A DNA stretch of 34,461 nt from Chloroflexota bacterium (lineage in GTDB: Bacteria > Chloroflexota > Limnocylindria > Limnocylindrales > CSP1-4). The notes under the pieces are model-generated. The model was not told the origin of the DNA. It searched no databases and saw nothing but the letters and a program-made list of their open reading frames with translations. Both the position numbers and the translations under genes were made by a program. Numbering within the stretch: position 1 is the first letter of the stretch; each line of letters begins with the position of its first letter. Where the stretch lies: the NCBI GenBank assembly GCA_021786915.1, contig JAJYMP010000571.1, positions 1-34,461 of the forward strand. The letters run 5' to 3'. Below are positions 8,692-16,981 of the stretch, one piece after another.

Positions 8692-9204
8692 TCAGCCGCC
8701 CATCCGGAAGGAGGCGGCGACCGCCTGCTCAGCGTCGGCAGGGACATTTACCATCATGACGAGGGCCGCTGTCCCGGCATGGTAGAACGCGTAAGCTACT
8801 ACTCCAGAAGTGTCCGTCGTGACGCGGTATGCAGGTCCTCCAGGCAGGGCCACGGGCGTCGCTGAAGACACCGTAGTGCCGGCGTCGGCTAGGCCCTTCT
8901 TCGCGCGGCCTAGGGCTCCCTCAAGGGAAAGCTCTGGCGGCAGCAGGTTCCCCACGATCAGGATGCTGAACCCGACCATGGGGTTCTTCGAAGTGTTCTC
9001 CCAGGTGTCGGCTCCCGCGTCGCGGGAGTAGGTGACGCCCAGGGAGTCCGGGATAAGGACCGTGTAGCCATCACCGGTGAAGGTTGTCCCCGGCAGGGAA
9101 CTGGGACTGGCCGGAGGCGCGGACGAGCTCCCACACGCTGCGAGCGCCACCGCAAGCACGATTGCGATCCCCATGGCTGACCAACGCCGTGACAACTCCG
9201 GCAC
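8692..9204 (-). CDS. Predicted lipoprotein
   Basis: A 170-aa protein with an N-terminal SRRW, a hydrophobic stretch and a lipobox ALAAC with Cys24, followed by a Ser/Pro-rich spacer. The mature domain (YTVLIPDSLGVTY..FSILIVGNLLP..AYRVTTDTSGVVAYAFYHAGTAALVMMVNVPADAE) has the pattern of small extracytoplasmic beta/alpha domains found in actinobacterial lipoproteins of unknown role. It converges with the integrase gene, separated by only about 16 bp. As mobile-element cargo it might be a surface or exclusion protein, but nothing in the sequence says so. Confidence 0.75.
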   Translation of the reverse strand: MPELSRRWSAMGIAIVLAVALAACGSSSAPPASPSSLPGTTFTGDGYTVLIPDSLGVTYSRDAGADTWENTSKNPMVGFSILIVGNLLPPELSLEGALGRAKKGLADAGTTVSSATPVALPGGPAYRVTTDTSGVVAYAFYHAGTAALVMMVNVPADAEQAVAASFRMGG

Positions 9205-9567
9205 GTCTTCCCCTCCTGACTTCGCCTGTCGGCGCTATGGCGACGCTACGTGGTCGCGGCGAGTCTCCGCAAGACCCTTCGGCACTAGCTTCGCCCCAAC
9301 GGAGGCCAATCCCAAGAGGAACACGTGAGGACATGGGGCGGGGTGCGGCTGATGTGCCTCGTTCCTCAACCCTGCGAGTGAGATGGCGAGGTCAGTTGGA
9401 CGCGAGCATGGCGCGTCTGGCGGATCCCGAAAGTCCCCGCGAGGCGCTGCCATAGTAGCGGACTCCCTGGACAAGATGGACCATGATTCTCAAAATGCTG
9501 ACGATCCTTGACAAATGCATGCGTCGCTGCGAGAATGGCGTCGCACCGCGAACAAGGGAGGTCGAGG
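9205..9567 (+). promoter_or_regulatory. Intergenic region with a strong sigma70-like promoter for the GHKL operon
   Basis: This divergent spacer holds no gene I can support. At 9508-9513 is TTGACA, then a 17-bp spacer, then GAGAAT at 9531-9536, giving a start near 9543. GGGAGG (9556-9561) follows, 6 nt before ATG 9568. This is the best -35 in the element and would drive 9568 onwards. No operator palindrome was noticed. Confidence 0.6.
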
Positions 9568-9786
9568 ATGGTTGAGACGAAGCGCGACGCGTTCACGAGA
9601 CTCGCTGAACGCCGCACCAATGGCGTGCTTGAGAAGATCCGCGTCTTGGGAAACTTGAGCAATCCCTACGCATATGAGTACAGCGACGAGGATGTACGCC
9701 AAATCTTTGGCGCCATCGAAGCAGAGCTGAAGCTGACCAAGCTGAAGTTCCAGAATCCGAAGCGGCGTGAGTTCAAACTGGGCTAG
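9568..9786 (+). CDS. Small conserved-looking protein, first gene of the GHKL operon
   Basis: A 72-aa protein from ATG 9568, chosen for its GGGAGG site; the upstream ATG at 9508 overlaps the promoter. The sequence (RDAFTRLAERRTNGVLEKIRVLGNLSNPYAYEYSDEDVRQIFGAIEAEL) is charged and helical. I have an impression of similar short proteins beside restriction-type genes, but cannot name a family. Its lead position in the operon with a zinc ribbon and a GHKL ATPase suggests an accessory or regulatory subunit of that system. Confidence 0.75.
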   Translation: MVETKRDAFTRLAERRTNGVLEKIRVLGNLSNPYAYEYSDEDVRQIFGAIEAELKLTKLKFQNPKRREFKLG

Positions 9787-9802
9787 CGGGAAGGAGGAGG
9801 CT

Positions 9803-10042
9803 ATGGGTCGAACTCCCCAGGTGGTGGACCGAGTCGAGGACGAAGAGAGGGTCATCGGCAGGTGCGCTTGTCAAACGCCGTGGCGATTGGCGTCAAACAC
9901 CGTGAATCCCGTCGCTGGGCGCTGGCACGACTCCGTCACCGTTTGCTGCCCCGAGTGCGGACAGAGGCGGGAGTTTGTGTTTGACATCACCCCGTTCTTC
10001 AGCCCGCGTCCGGGCATCTGGGGGCATGCTGCAGCCCTGTGA
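9803..10042 (+). CDS. Small zinc-ribbon-like protein
   Basis: A 79-aa protein from ATG 9803 with a strong AAGGAGGAGG site just upstream. It carries CAC near residue 20 and CCPEC near residue 48, with an intervening aromatic stretch, consistent with one zinc-binding site built from CxC and CxxC pairs. It starts 16 bp after the preceding gene and is followed by 130 bp before the ATPase gene. The function is unknown; small zinc ribbons in such operons often act as DNA- or partner-binding adaptors, which is inference. Confidence 0.65.
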   Translation: MGRTPQVVDRVEDEERVIGRCACQTPWRLASNTVNPVAGRWHDSVTVCCPECGQRREFVFDITPFFSPRPGIWGHAAAL

Positions 10043-10174
10043 GCCTCATCAGGTGACCCGAGACACCCTCTTGTGCACGGGTACGGCACGGTCGGCTGGC
10101 GGTCGGCCGATAATTCGGACAGGCCTGCGTCCTAGACCTCGAATGGACATTTCTCTGGGGGCACGACGACCTTG

Positions 10175-12490
10175 ATGCGATTGATCGGTACATCCGCCCA
10201 CGACCTGTGCCTTGACCTGGTCAATGCTGCGAACGAAGACGAGGTCGTGGGCATCCTCAAGAGCCGTCGTCTGTGGGACGACCGTGAGGCATGGACTCCC
10301 TACGGCAACGTCGCCAACAACCGCGGCATCGTGGGAAACCAGCAGAGCTCGTCGGTCGCGTCACTCGTGGAGAAGCTGGTCAACTCGGTCGACGCGATCC
10401 TGATGGCTGAGTGCTACTCGCGCGGAATCGATCCCCGCGGGCCTCAGGCGCCGAAGACCATGGCGGACGCTGTCGAGGCATTCCTTGGCGTCAAAGGGGG
10501 CCGACTGTCGTTGCTGGACAGCCGCGCAATCCCGCCGTCTATCGCATCGCGTGTGAAGCTGATCGCGAGCGGGCCAAGAAGCAACCCCAACTACTCGATC
10601 ATCGATGACGGTGAGGGGCAGCAGCCAGATCGGTTCCCGGACACGTTTCTGAGCCTCCTGCGCGAGAACAAGCGCCACATCCCTTTCGTGCAGGGCAAGT
10701 TCAACATGGGAGGCACTGGCGTCCTGCAGTTCGCCGGCGAGAACAGCTTCCAGATGATCGTCTCGCGCCGCCGCGACGACATCCCCTCCGACGGTGATCC
10801 GACGCTCAGGAACCACTGGGGCTTCACGCTGGTTCGCCGCTTTCGCCCTGGGCCAGACGACCCCCAGTCGACGTACGTGTACCTCGCGCCTGGTGGTGAG
10901 ATCCCGGCGTTTGAGGCTGAGACGCTGCCACTACAACCTGGGCCGTACCCCGCCGCGACTGGGGCGGCTATGAGGTCGGGAACCTTCATTCGACTGTGGA
11001 ACTACCGGCTGCCTGGTGGGCTGAAGACTCTGGCAACGCTGGACCTTCGCTATGCCCTTGAACAGTACCTGCAGGAAACGGCGCTGCCGGTCCGGATCTT
11101 CGAACGGCGACCTGGCTACCGAGCGAACACGTACGAGACCACAATGTCAGGTCTTTCCACCGTGTTGGCCAACGCCGCGAAGGACAAGGAGCCAGGCTTC
11201 GACGGCGGTTCCCCCCTGAACGTGCCAACAGTGGGCGAAGTCGACCTGAGCCTCACGGTAATCAAGGCAGATGCCGACAGCACGGATAAGCGCTACCCGT
11301 CCGGGATCTTCTTCAACGTCAACGGACAACTCCATGGGCAGTGGGGGCCGGAGTTCTTCCGCCGCAAGGCCCTGAAACTGGACTACATCGCTGACTCCAT
11401 GATCGTGCAGGTCGATTGCACGAAGGTCCCGATCGATGTCAACGAAGACCTGTTCCTCGCGTCACGCGACCGCATGCGGGACATCGAGGAGAAGGGACGG
11501 ATGGAGGCCGCGATTGCCGAGTACCTCGTCGAGCACCAGGGACTCAAGGACCTCAACGCCCGCCGTCGACAGGCCGCACTGAGCAAGTCTGTTGACGAGG
11601 ACACCCAATCCGTCGTCCAGGAGCTCGTCAAGGACGACCCCACTCTCGCCGCCCTATTCGGCGGAGGCAAGGCGATCAAGCTTCCTGGCGGACCGCTTCC
11701 CGAACCGGTTCCCTACGAGGGAAAGCGGTTCCCGACCTACTTCCGGATCGCCAATGAACCAAAGGGCGGTCTGGTGCGGAAGACGCCGCGAAACTGGTCA
11801 GCGCGAATCGAGTTCGAGACCGATGCCTCGAATGACTACTTCGCGCCGCAACGCCGCGACCACGGTGTCCTACAGGTGACCGGGCTTGCCGAGTTCAAGT
11901 CCGTCCACCTTTGGAACGGCAAGGCAATCCTCCACTTCGGCATCCCCAACACGGCGAACGTTGGCGATCGAATGGGGGTGACGGTCAGCGTGATGGACGA
12001 GTCTCGGATCGAGCCGATGGTGGCTACATTCCAAATCGACGTCGAGGCCGAACGCCCTCATGTTCCGTGGGGTCCGCCCAAGCCTGACGGGGCCGCTCTG
12101 TCTGGCATCCCGACCGTCAACGAGGTCTACCAGGCGGACTGGAAGAAGTACCAGTTCACCGAGAAGTCAGCGCTGGTCATGCGGCACGGAGACGATGACG
12201 ACCAGCTGGACCTCTACATCAACATGGACAACATCTACCTCCGAAGTGAGCTCGTGAGACGGCGCGCACTAGGCGAGGATCTGGTCCGTTCCTGGTACAA
12301 GTACGGGCTCATCGTGCTTTCGCTGGGAATGCTGTACCAGCAGCGCCAAGCTCCTGCTGGCGAGGAGGCGCCGACCGACGACACCCAGAGCAGCCCGGAT
12401 GGGTTCGAGGCCATCAAGAGCGCGTCGCAGGGAATGGCCGTAACCATCGTGCCGCTGATGGCGCAGCTGTCGAAGCGAGAGAAGAACTAG
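10175..12490 (+). CDS. GHKL-type ATPase (MutL/MORC/Hsp90-like), restriction or defence candidate
   Basis: A 771-aa protein (a TTG at 10172 is an equally close alternative start). The N-terminal ATPase shows the three GHKL boxes: N box SLVEKLVNSVDAIL with E66 and N70, G1 box IIDDGEGQ (144-149), and G2 box FNMGGTG (176-182). Such ATPases dimerise on ATP binding and act as clamps. The long C-terminal half contains a possible beta-rich region (FPTYFRIANEPKGG..ARIEFETDASNDYF) and ends in a hydrophobic segment near GLIVLSLGMLY. No nuclease motif was recognised. Comparative work has described GHKL ATPases of MutL/MORC type in bacterial restriction-like operons, and a DNA methyltransferase gene lies directly opposite. 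A role in defence is inferred from that pairing. Confidence 0.85.
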   Translation: MRLIGTSAHDLCLDLVNAANEDEVVGILKSRRLWDDREAWTPYGNVANNRGIVGNQQSSSVASLVEKLVNSVDAILMAECYSRGIDPRGPQAPKTMADAVEAFLGVKGGRLSLLDSRAIPPSIASRVKLIASGPRSNPNYSIIDDGEGQQPDRFPDTFLSLLRENKRHIPFVQGKFNMGGTGVLQFAGENSFQMIVSRRRDDIPSDGDPTLRNHWGFTLVRRFRPGPDDPQSTYVYLAPGGEIPAFEAETLPLQPGPYPAATGAAMRSGTFIRLWNYRLPGGLKTLATLDLRYALEQYLQETALPVRIFERRPGYRANTYETTMSGLSTVLANAAKDKEPGFDGGSPLNVPTVGEVDLSLTVIKADADSTDKRYPSGIFFNVNGQLHGQWGPEFFRRKALKLDYIADSMIVQVDCTKVPIDVNEDLFLASRDRMRDIEEKGRMEAAIAEYLVEHQGLKDLNARRRQAALSKSVDEDTQSVVQELVKDDPTLAALFGGGKAIKLPGGPLPEPVPYEGKRFPTYFRIANEPKGGLVRKTPRNWSARIEFETDASNDYFAPQRRDHGVLQVTGLAEFKSVHLWNGKAILHFGIPNTANVGDRMGVTVSVMDESRIEPMVATFQIDVEAERPHVPWGPPKPDGAALSGIPTVNEVYQADWKKYQFTEKSALVMRHGDDDDQLDLYINMDNIYLRSELVRRRALGEDLVRSWYKYGLIVLSLGMLYQQRQAPAGEEAPTDDTQSSPDGFEAIKSASQGMAVTIVPLMAQLSKREKN

Positions 12491-13647
12491 GCGGACGGAC
12501 CGCCCGAGTCGGCCTCGTGGACGAGTAGGAGCTCCCGCCCGGTAGCGCGATCCGGCTTGATCCTGTTGTACCAACGCCGGTTTGGGACGTTCCGCCAGTC
12601 GGACGGCTCAAGGTCGGCACGCCGCACGAAACCAGCCGTGGCCATTACATCCAGGTACTTCGGCAGCTGCCTGTCCGCATCAGCGAACGCAATGACCTGG
12701 ACCACCATGCCACCAGGGCGCAGGAGCTCTCTGACGCCCCGCCAGATCGTCGCGGCGGTCGTGAAGTAGTTCAACTCGCCCAGGATCGTGTTACGGCTTC
12801 CCATCATGTAGAAGCTGGGTCCCGCGCCGTCTCGAGTGTCCGATAGCCAGTAAGGCAGCCCCGTCTCGCGGCGTCCTCGCACCTGCCATCGGTGGTAGAG
12901 AACGTGAACGCCTGGATAGGGTGGAGACGTCAACACCAGCGCCACCCGTCCGCCCGTTGTGCCCGTCGCCTGGTCCATGACTGTCTGCGCTGGCCCCAGG
13001 ACCAACTCGGGAGCATCCGCGGTTCCACCCGAGGAGGCTTCGAGCTCCACCAAACCGGAGCGCAACCGCGAGAGGGATCCCCGGAGGGCGCTGCGGATCG
13101 CCTCGATGTCAAGTTCGGCGTCCCGGCCGTCCACAGCCCACTGACCCACATCCAGGAGGATCAGCCGCGCGGCGTCTTGTGTCCGGCTGTCTTCTATCGC
13201 CGCCGCGCCGCGAACGAAGGGGGCAAGCGCCTCCACGAGATGCGCAGGAGCATTGCCCAGCCGCGGATCCCCCTCCATGCCATCGACCGGGATGCCCTCC
13301 GCGCGCTTCGCTGATTGGAGCCAGTCCTCAAGTACGCCAAACTCACCGTCGCGAAGGAGCTGGGTCTTGGCGCGTGCAACGAGTACGGCGAGGCTGTTGA
13401 TGTCGGATCCGAGGAAGCGACGGCGGAGTGCGAACGCCTCGACGGCAGAGGTGCCGCCCCCCACGAAGGGGTCCAGAACCAGCTCACCTTCATCGGTGAA
13501 GGCCTCAATCGCGGCGCGAGCGATCTGGGGGCTGAACCGTGCAGGGTACCGATACAGGTTGTGCGTGTAGGTGCTGACGCGGTCCCCAGACACGAACGCC
13601 TGTTCGATACGGGATGCCGTCTCCTGCGACCGCCGCGCCTCAACCAT
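12487..13647 (-). CDS. DNA methyltransferase, N4-cytosine/N6-adenine class
   Basis: A 386-aa enzyme from the ATG at 13647; the open frame reaches 13875 but the extra residues look non-coding and run into the tRNA terminator. Motif order is X (HNLYRYPARFSPQIARAAI, 29-47), I (LDPFVGGGTSAVEA with DPFVGGGT at 59-66), II-like GSDIN (80-84), and catalytic IV TSPPYPG (240-246), so SAM binding precedes catalysis. SPPY indicates transfer to an exocyclic amino group. Its stop overlaps that of the GHKL gene in a shared CTAG, so the two genes converge with no spacer. It would mark self DNA if the ATPase system is a restriction system. The start has only a weak AGGTG nearby. Confidence 0.9.
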   Translation of the reverse strand: MVEARRSQETASRIEQAFVSGDRVSTYTHNLYRYPARFSPQIARAAIEAFTDEGELVLDPFVGGGTSAVEAFALRRRFLGSDINSLAVLVARAKTQLLRDGEFGVLEDWLQSAKRAEGIPVDGMEGDPRLGNAPAHLVEALAPFVRGAAAIEDSRTQDAARLILLDVGQWAVDGRDAELDIEAIRSALRGSLSRLRSGLVELEASSGGTADAPELVLGPAQTVMDQATGTTGGRVALVLTSPPYPGVHVLYHRWQVRGRRETGLPYWLSDTRDGAGPSFYMMGSRNTILGELNYFTTAATIWRGVRELLRPGGMVVQVIAFADADRQLPKYLDVMATAGFVRRADLEPSDWRNVPNRRWYNRIKPDRATGRELLLVHEADSGGPSA

Positions 13648-13847
13648 CACCTGCGAATCGTAGCTGCACCCAGCCTCGGTATCAAGGCTCCAACGCACTG
13701 TCCAGCCAAGAGCATCCTGGGACACTCCGACGAACGGCCCTCGGACGCCCGGGAGGCTGGCATGGTGGTCTGCCGAGGTCAGGCGACCGGCAGGAATCCG
13801 TGTCGATCGGGCGTCAGACTGGGCGTCAGGTGGCCATACAGCAGCAC

Positions 13848-13873
13848 GAAACCCGCCCTCGCGGGCGGGTTTC
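13848..13873 (-). terminator. Terminator of the restored tRNA-Thr, supplied by the element
   Basis: GAAACCCGCCC (13848-13858) and GGGCGGGTTTC (13863-13873) make a perfect 11-bp stem with a 4-nt loop, 14 nt past the tRNA CCA end on the minus strand. It differs in sequence from the native hairpin at 4941-4966 but holds the same position, so the element brought its own terminator. Confidence 0.65.
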
Positions 13874-13932
13874 ACGTTCAGATCGCTGGAGCCGACACTC
13901 GGATTTGAACCGAGGACCTGCTGTTTACGAAA
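13872..13932 (-). repeat. Right attachment site: 61-bp direct repeat inside the intact tRNA-Thr
   Basis: Perfect copy of 4965-5025. It supplies the 3' portion of the working tRNA gene, so the anticodon stem is completed by chromosomal bases to its right (13933-13961). Crossover must lie within these 61 bp. Confidence 0.92.
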
Positions 13933-13961
13933 CAGCTGCTCTACCGCTGAGCTATGTCGGC
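13887..13961 (-). tRNA. tRNA-Thr (anticodon CGT), CCA encoded
   Basis: The minus strand folds into a complete cloverleaf: acceptor GCCGACA with TGTCGGC, D arm GCTC/GAGC, anticodon stem GCTGT/ACAGC around loop TTCGTAA, 5-nt variable region, T arm CTCGG/CCGAG around TTCAAAT, discriminator T and CCA at 13889-13887. Anticodon CGT reads ACG threonine codons. The gene is a hybrid: 5' part chromosomal, 3' part from the integrated element. Confidence 0.95.
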
Positions 13962-14056
13962 GCGGGTTTCACGCTCAGTTACAGCTGATAACTGGCGATT
14001 CCACCGATTCCGGTTGACGCACTAGGCCCGAACAGCTGATGATTGTGCGACCGGCC

Positions 14057-15037
14057 ATGGCGACACACCAGAAGCTTCCGAGACCCGAGGCGACCCCCGG
14101 CGCTGCCGATCTTAGCGCACCCGGCGGCCTGTCCTCCAGCGCGGCCTCGTTCGCGCGCTACCTCCGGGCGGCCAACATCGCGCCCGCCACCCTCAAGACC
14201 TACGCCGAGGCGGTCCGGGCCCTGGGCGGCTTCCTGGCCGGGCGCGGCATGCCGACCGACGTCGCGGCCATCGGCCGCGAGCACGTCGAGGCGTTCATCG
14301 CCGACCAGCTCGAGCGCTGGCGGCCGGCGACCGCGGCGAACCGCTACCGCGGCCTCCAGCGCTTCTTCGCCTGGCTGGCCGAGGAGGGCGAGATCCGCGT
14401 CAGCCCGATGGCGCGGATGAAGCCGCCCCATGTGCCGGAAGAGCCGCCGCCCGTACTGCGCGACGAGGAGCTCCGCCGCCTGCTCGCGACGTGCGAGCGG
14501 GGGACGAGCTTCGAGGACCGCCGGGATGCGGCGATCATCCGGGTCTTCATCGACACCGGCGCCCGGAGGGCGGAGGTGGCCGGGCTTCGATTCGTCCCCG
14601 CCGATGAGGCCTCGAACGACGTCGACCTCGACCAGGGCATCCTGCGAGTACTCGGCAAGGGGCGGCGCGAGCGCGTGGTCGCAATCGGGGCCAAGACGGT
14701 CCGCGCCCTCGATCGGTACGTCCGGATGCGGCAGCGCTCCGCCCACGCCGACCTGCCCTGGCTGTGGGTCGGCCGGAAGGGCCGCCTGACCGACAGCGGG
14801 ATCGCCCAGGTCATCCGCGAGCGGGGGCGGCAGGCCGGGCTCGGCGACGGGCTCCACCCACATCAGCTCCGGCACACCTTCGCCCACAGCTGGCTCGCCG
14901 GCGGTGGCGGCGAGAGCGATCTGATGAGATTGGCCGGCTGGCGGAGCCGCCAGATGCTCGATCGGTACGGCGCGAGCGCGGCGAGTGAGCGGGCCGTGGC
15001 CGCCCACCGGCGTCTCAGCCCGGGGGACCGGGTCTAG
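14057..15037 (+). CDS. XerC/D-like tyrosine recombinase
   Basis: A recombinase of about 326 aa; ATG 14039 is an alternative start and neither has a clear ribosome site. An N-terminal SAM-like core-binding domain ([30 protein letters not shown]) precedes a catalytic domain with R ([12 protein letters not shown]), K (GKGRRER), HxxR ([11 protein letters not shown]), the second-H position replaced by W (LAGWRS), and the Y of LDRYG. The size and lack of an arm-binding domain are like XerC/XerD or transposon recombinases rather than phage integrases. It lies outside the right attachment site, about 95 bp upstream of the tRNA-Thr 5' end, and would have been there before the element arrived. It may be a remnant of another island or a host recombinase. 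Confidence 0.88.
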   Translation: MATHQKLPRPEATPGAADLSAPGGLSSSAASFARYLRAANIAPATLKTYAEAVRALGGFLAGRGMPTDVAAIGREHVEAFIADQLERWRPATAANRYRGLQRFFAWLAEEGEIRVSPMARMKPPHVPEEPPPVLRDEELRRLLATCERGTSFEDRRDAAIIRVFIDTGARRAEVAGLRFVPADEASNDVDLDQGILRVLGKGRRERVVAIGAKTVRALDRYVRMRQRSAHADLPWLWVGRKGRLTDSGIAQVIRERGRQAGLGDGLHPHQLRHTFAHSWLAGGGGESDLMRLAGWRSRQMLDRYGASAASERAVAAHRRLSPGDRV

Positions 15038-15759
15038 AGCCGATTGAGGAGCCAACCCCCTTCCCAGATCGCCTGACTCGTGGTCCGGCGCTGGCCATCC
15101 CTGGGCTCGACCGGTTCATTGGTCGCAGGCCCGACAGTCGCAGGCCCGACAGGAGTTGGGCGCGCGGATGCCACCAATACGCGGATCCCGATCGTTGGCA
15201 AGGACTGCGAACTACGCGCTGCCTCACGAGGTCGGTCGCGGCCGGCCATCGGGTACGGGGGATCCAGACCCAGACGGCCGCCGCCTGGCTTCGCGGGCGA
15301 AGCTGAGTTCGGAGGCTCAAGAGGCTGGCGGCTCCCACCCGATCTCAGCGGCGTCGAGTGCATACGGATCACATCGGGGCCACGAGATCGCGGGTGGAGC
15401 ATCCTGAATCGTAGGCCGCAGGACCGCTGTCCGCCGAGCGTCGCACCCGGAGTCTGCCCGAGCCGGGTACGCCCCGGGCCGACGTCGGCCCACTCAGTTC
15501 GCCCGCGAACTCGGGGTCGACCAGCAGGTGCCGCTGACGTCCCGAGTGCCATTGATGCCTGGCGATACGGACCTAATCCACCGATGCGGCAGTCCCCGCA
15601 CAGGCAAGTGGCGAGCGGCTACCATCGCTCCTGCTGGCGCCTATCGCGGACTACATCAAGCGCCGGCCCGGCCACCCTGGGGCAGCTTTCTCATTCCACA
15701 GCTTATGGTCAGCTGGGCAGCCATCGCGACGCTGTCCGGCCAGCGGTGCAGGCGGGCCA
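15038..15759. other. About 720 bp without a convincing gene; contains a 15-bp tandem repeat
   Basis: Open frames here have skewed, Arg/Pro/Gly/Ser-rich translations and no recognisable motif on either strand. The only clear structure is a perfect tandem pair of TCGCAGGCCCGACAG at 15123-15137 and 15138-15152. The stretch may be decayed sequence between two insertions. Confidence 0.5.
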
Positions 15760-16839
15760 ATGACAAACGGAAGTCGCGTCTTCTTTGGCCTCCGCTCGAA
15801 CGCAGCATCGCTCGTCGCGGGGCGGGGTGTCGCGTCTGTCCGTCGCCGGATCATGGTCGGCGCTTTGCTGCACGACGAGGTCCTTCTCGAATCGGACGTC
15901 TACACTCTCAACGCCGGAGCGGTTGAGTATGTTGAGTGGCATCTTCCACCCTGCGGCGAAGAGGAACGGCGGTGGCAGACGCCGCGCGAGCGTGCCGCCG
16001 CATCGCTTGGCCCAATGCGGCTCGGTACATCGGCAGACGAACCCCCTGAGGACACGGCTCTCCTCATTGCGCCAGGGGTTCCCAGGGCAATTGGCTGGCG
16101 AGCGACGTTGGAGCCGTTCTTCCCCGCCCGCAAGGACATGCCCGATTGGGTTTCCTTTGTAAGGTTCGAGGACTGCCCTGACGAGATGTCCAGGACAACC
16201 TCAATCGTCGCGCGCAGTGATATGGGCGACCCGGCCCTCGTGGCACGATGGCCTGACGTCTTCGTGCGTTACGCCGTCGCGCAAGGAGCCGCCTCTGATT
16301 TGGTCCACGCGGCTCGAATTGGCGCCTCAATCAGCATCGACGCTCTTCATTGGCACTTGCTCGCCGCGAAGATCCACCGAAACGAAGCGGCTCGTGTACC
16401 CGGTGTCATTGCGATCAAGACACTCGATCCGGCGACTCTGAGTTGGGGCGAGCTCGACGAGCTGCGGCGAACCCGAGGCTTCCGCGAGTACCGGAAGATC
16501 CTCTTCGACATCGAGGCTGAGGCGCTATCGGGCGGAGCTTCAATCGCCGAGATGCGCCAGAGAATCATCTTCGGCTACGGCGAGGCACTCGGGCGCGCTC
16601 GCTCACATCTTCCGTCTGGACGGGGTCACGCCGCGGCTCTAGTCATCGGGTTTGTCGCTGGTGAGCTCGCGGGAATCGCTGCGGCTGGAGTGCCTCTTCT
16701 CGGTGGCCTGGGCGGCGCGGCAGCCGGCGAGGCCGCGTCACACGTCGCAGCGTCTGTCACAGCTCCACGGTGGCTGGCCGTCCACGAACGGCTGCGCTTG
16801 GCGACCATCGATGGTCGCCAAGCCCGCGAGGACACCTAG
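15760..16839 (+). CDS. Unrecognised 359-aa protein with hydrophobic C-terminal segment
   Basis: I do not recognise a family. The N-terminal 80 residues (IMVGALLHDEVLLESDVYTLNAG..RWQTPRERAA) look like a small beta domain. The middle is mixed alpha/beta with IDALHWHLLAAKIHRNEA and an LSWGELDELRRTRGFREYRKILFDIEAEAL helix. Near residues 298-330 a Gly/Ala-rich apolar stretch (AAALVIGFVAGELAGIAAAGVP) could be a membrane helix or hairpin. Composition and frame use are gene-like and no overlapping frame competes. It stands alone, 108 bp before the promoter of the radical SAM operon. Start support is weak (GGCGGG upstream); an internal ATG at 15853 is possible. Confidence 0.65.
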   Translation: MTNGSRVFFGLRSNAASLVAGRGVASVRRRIMVGALLHDEVLLESDVYTLNAGAVEYVEWHLPPCGEEERRWQTPRERAAASLGPMRLGTSADEPPEDTALLIAPGVPRAIGWRATLEPFFPARKDMPDWVSFVRFEDCPDEMSRTTSIVARSDMGDPALVARWPDVFVRYAVAQGAASDLVHAARIGASISIDALHWHLLAAKIHRNEAARVPGVIAIKTLDPATLSWGELDELRRTRGFREYRKILFDIEAEALSGGASIAEMRQRIIFGYGEALGRARSHLPSGRGHAAALVIGFVAGELAGIAAAGVPLLGGLGGAAAGEAASHVAASVTAPRWLAVHERLRLATIDGRQAREDT

Positions 16840-16947
16840 GGTCACGCTTTCATGCGAAGTCGTCTGGCGGTCGTTGACCACGAAGGGACATTGAGCTAAG
16901 GGCCAAGGGCTTCCGTTCCGCCTCTTCGAAATTGAGCCACTACGGGG

Positions 16948-16975
16948 TTGACTGGACAACACCTTCGGCTATCAT
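16948..16975 (+). promoter_or_regulatory. Sigma70-like promoter of the radical SAM operon
   Basis: TTGACT at 16948-16953 and TATCAT at 16970-16975 are separated by 16 bp. The hexamers each differ from consensus by one base, rare in this G+C-rich window. Transcription would start near 16982, leaving a leader of about 115 nt before the GTG at 17098. Confidence 0.65.
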
Positions 16976-16981
16976 CTAGTG

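Larger units (their letters stand above)
4965..13932. mobile_element. Integrative element in tRNA-Thr, 8907 bp from repeat to repeat
   Basis: The segment is flanked by the 61-bp tRNA-derived direct repeat and carries its own tyrosine integrase (7536-8675) and excisionase-type HTH protein (6157-6390), the classic arrangement of an element that inserts in the 3' half of a tRNA gene and restores it. Other contents are a CGNR-like protein, a possible replication protein, iteron-like repeats, a lipoprotein, and a GHKL ATPase/DNA methyltransferase cargo. No relaxase, coupling protein or phage structural genes are seen, so transfer would need help from elsewhere. Boundaries are read directly; mobility is inferred. 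Confidence 0.88.

Noticed and set aside
13979..15055. 358-codon minus-strand frame opposite the Xer-like recombinase
   Set aside because: Shadow of a recombinase with intact catalytic residues on the plus strand.
15034..15763. Several 80-230 codon frames in the gene-free stretch
   Set aside because: Skewed composition, no ribosome sites and no recognisable motifs on either strand.
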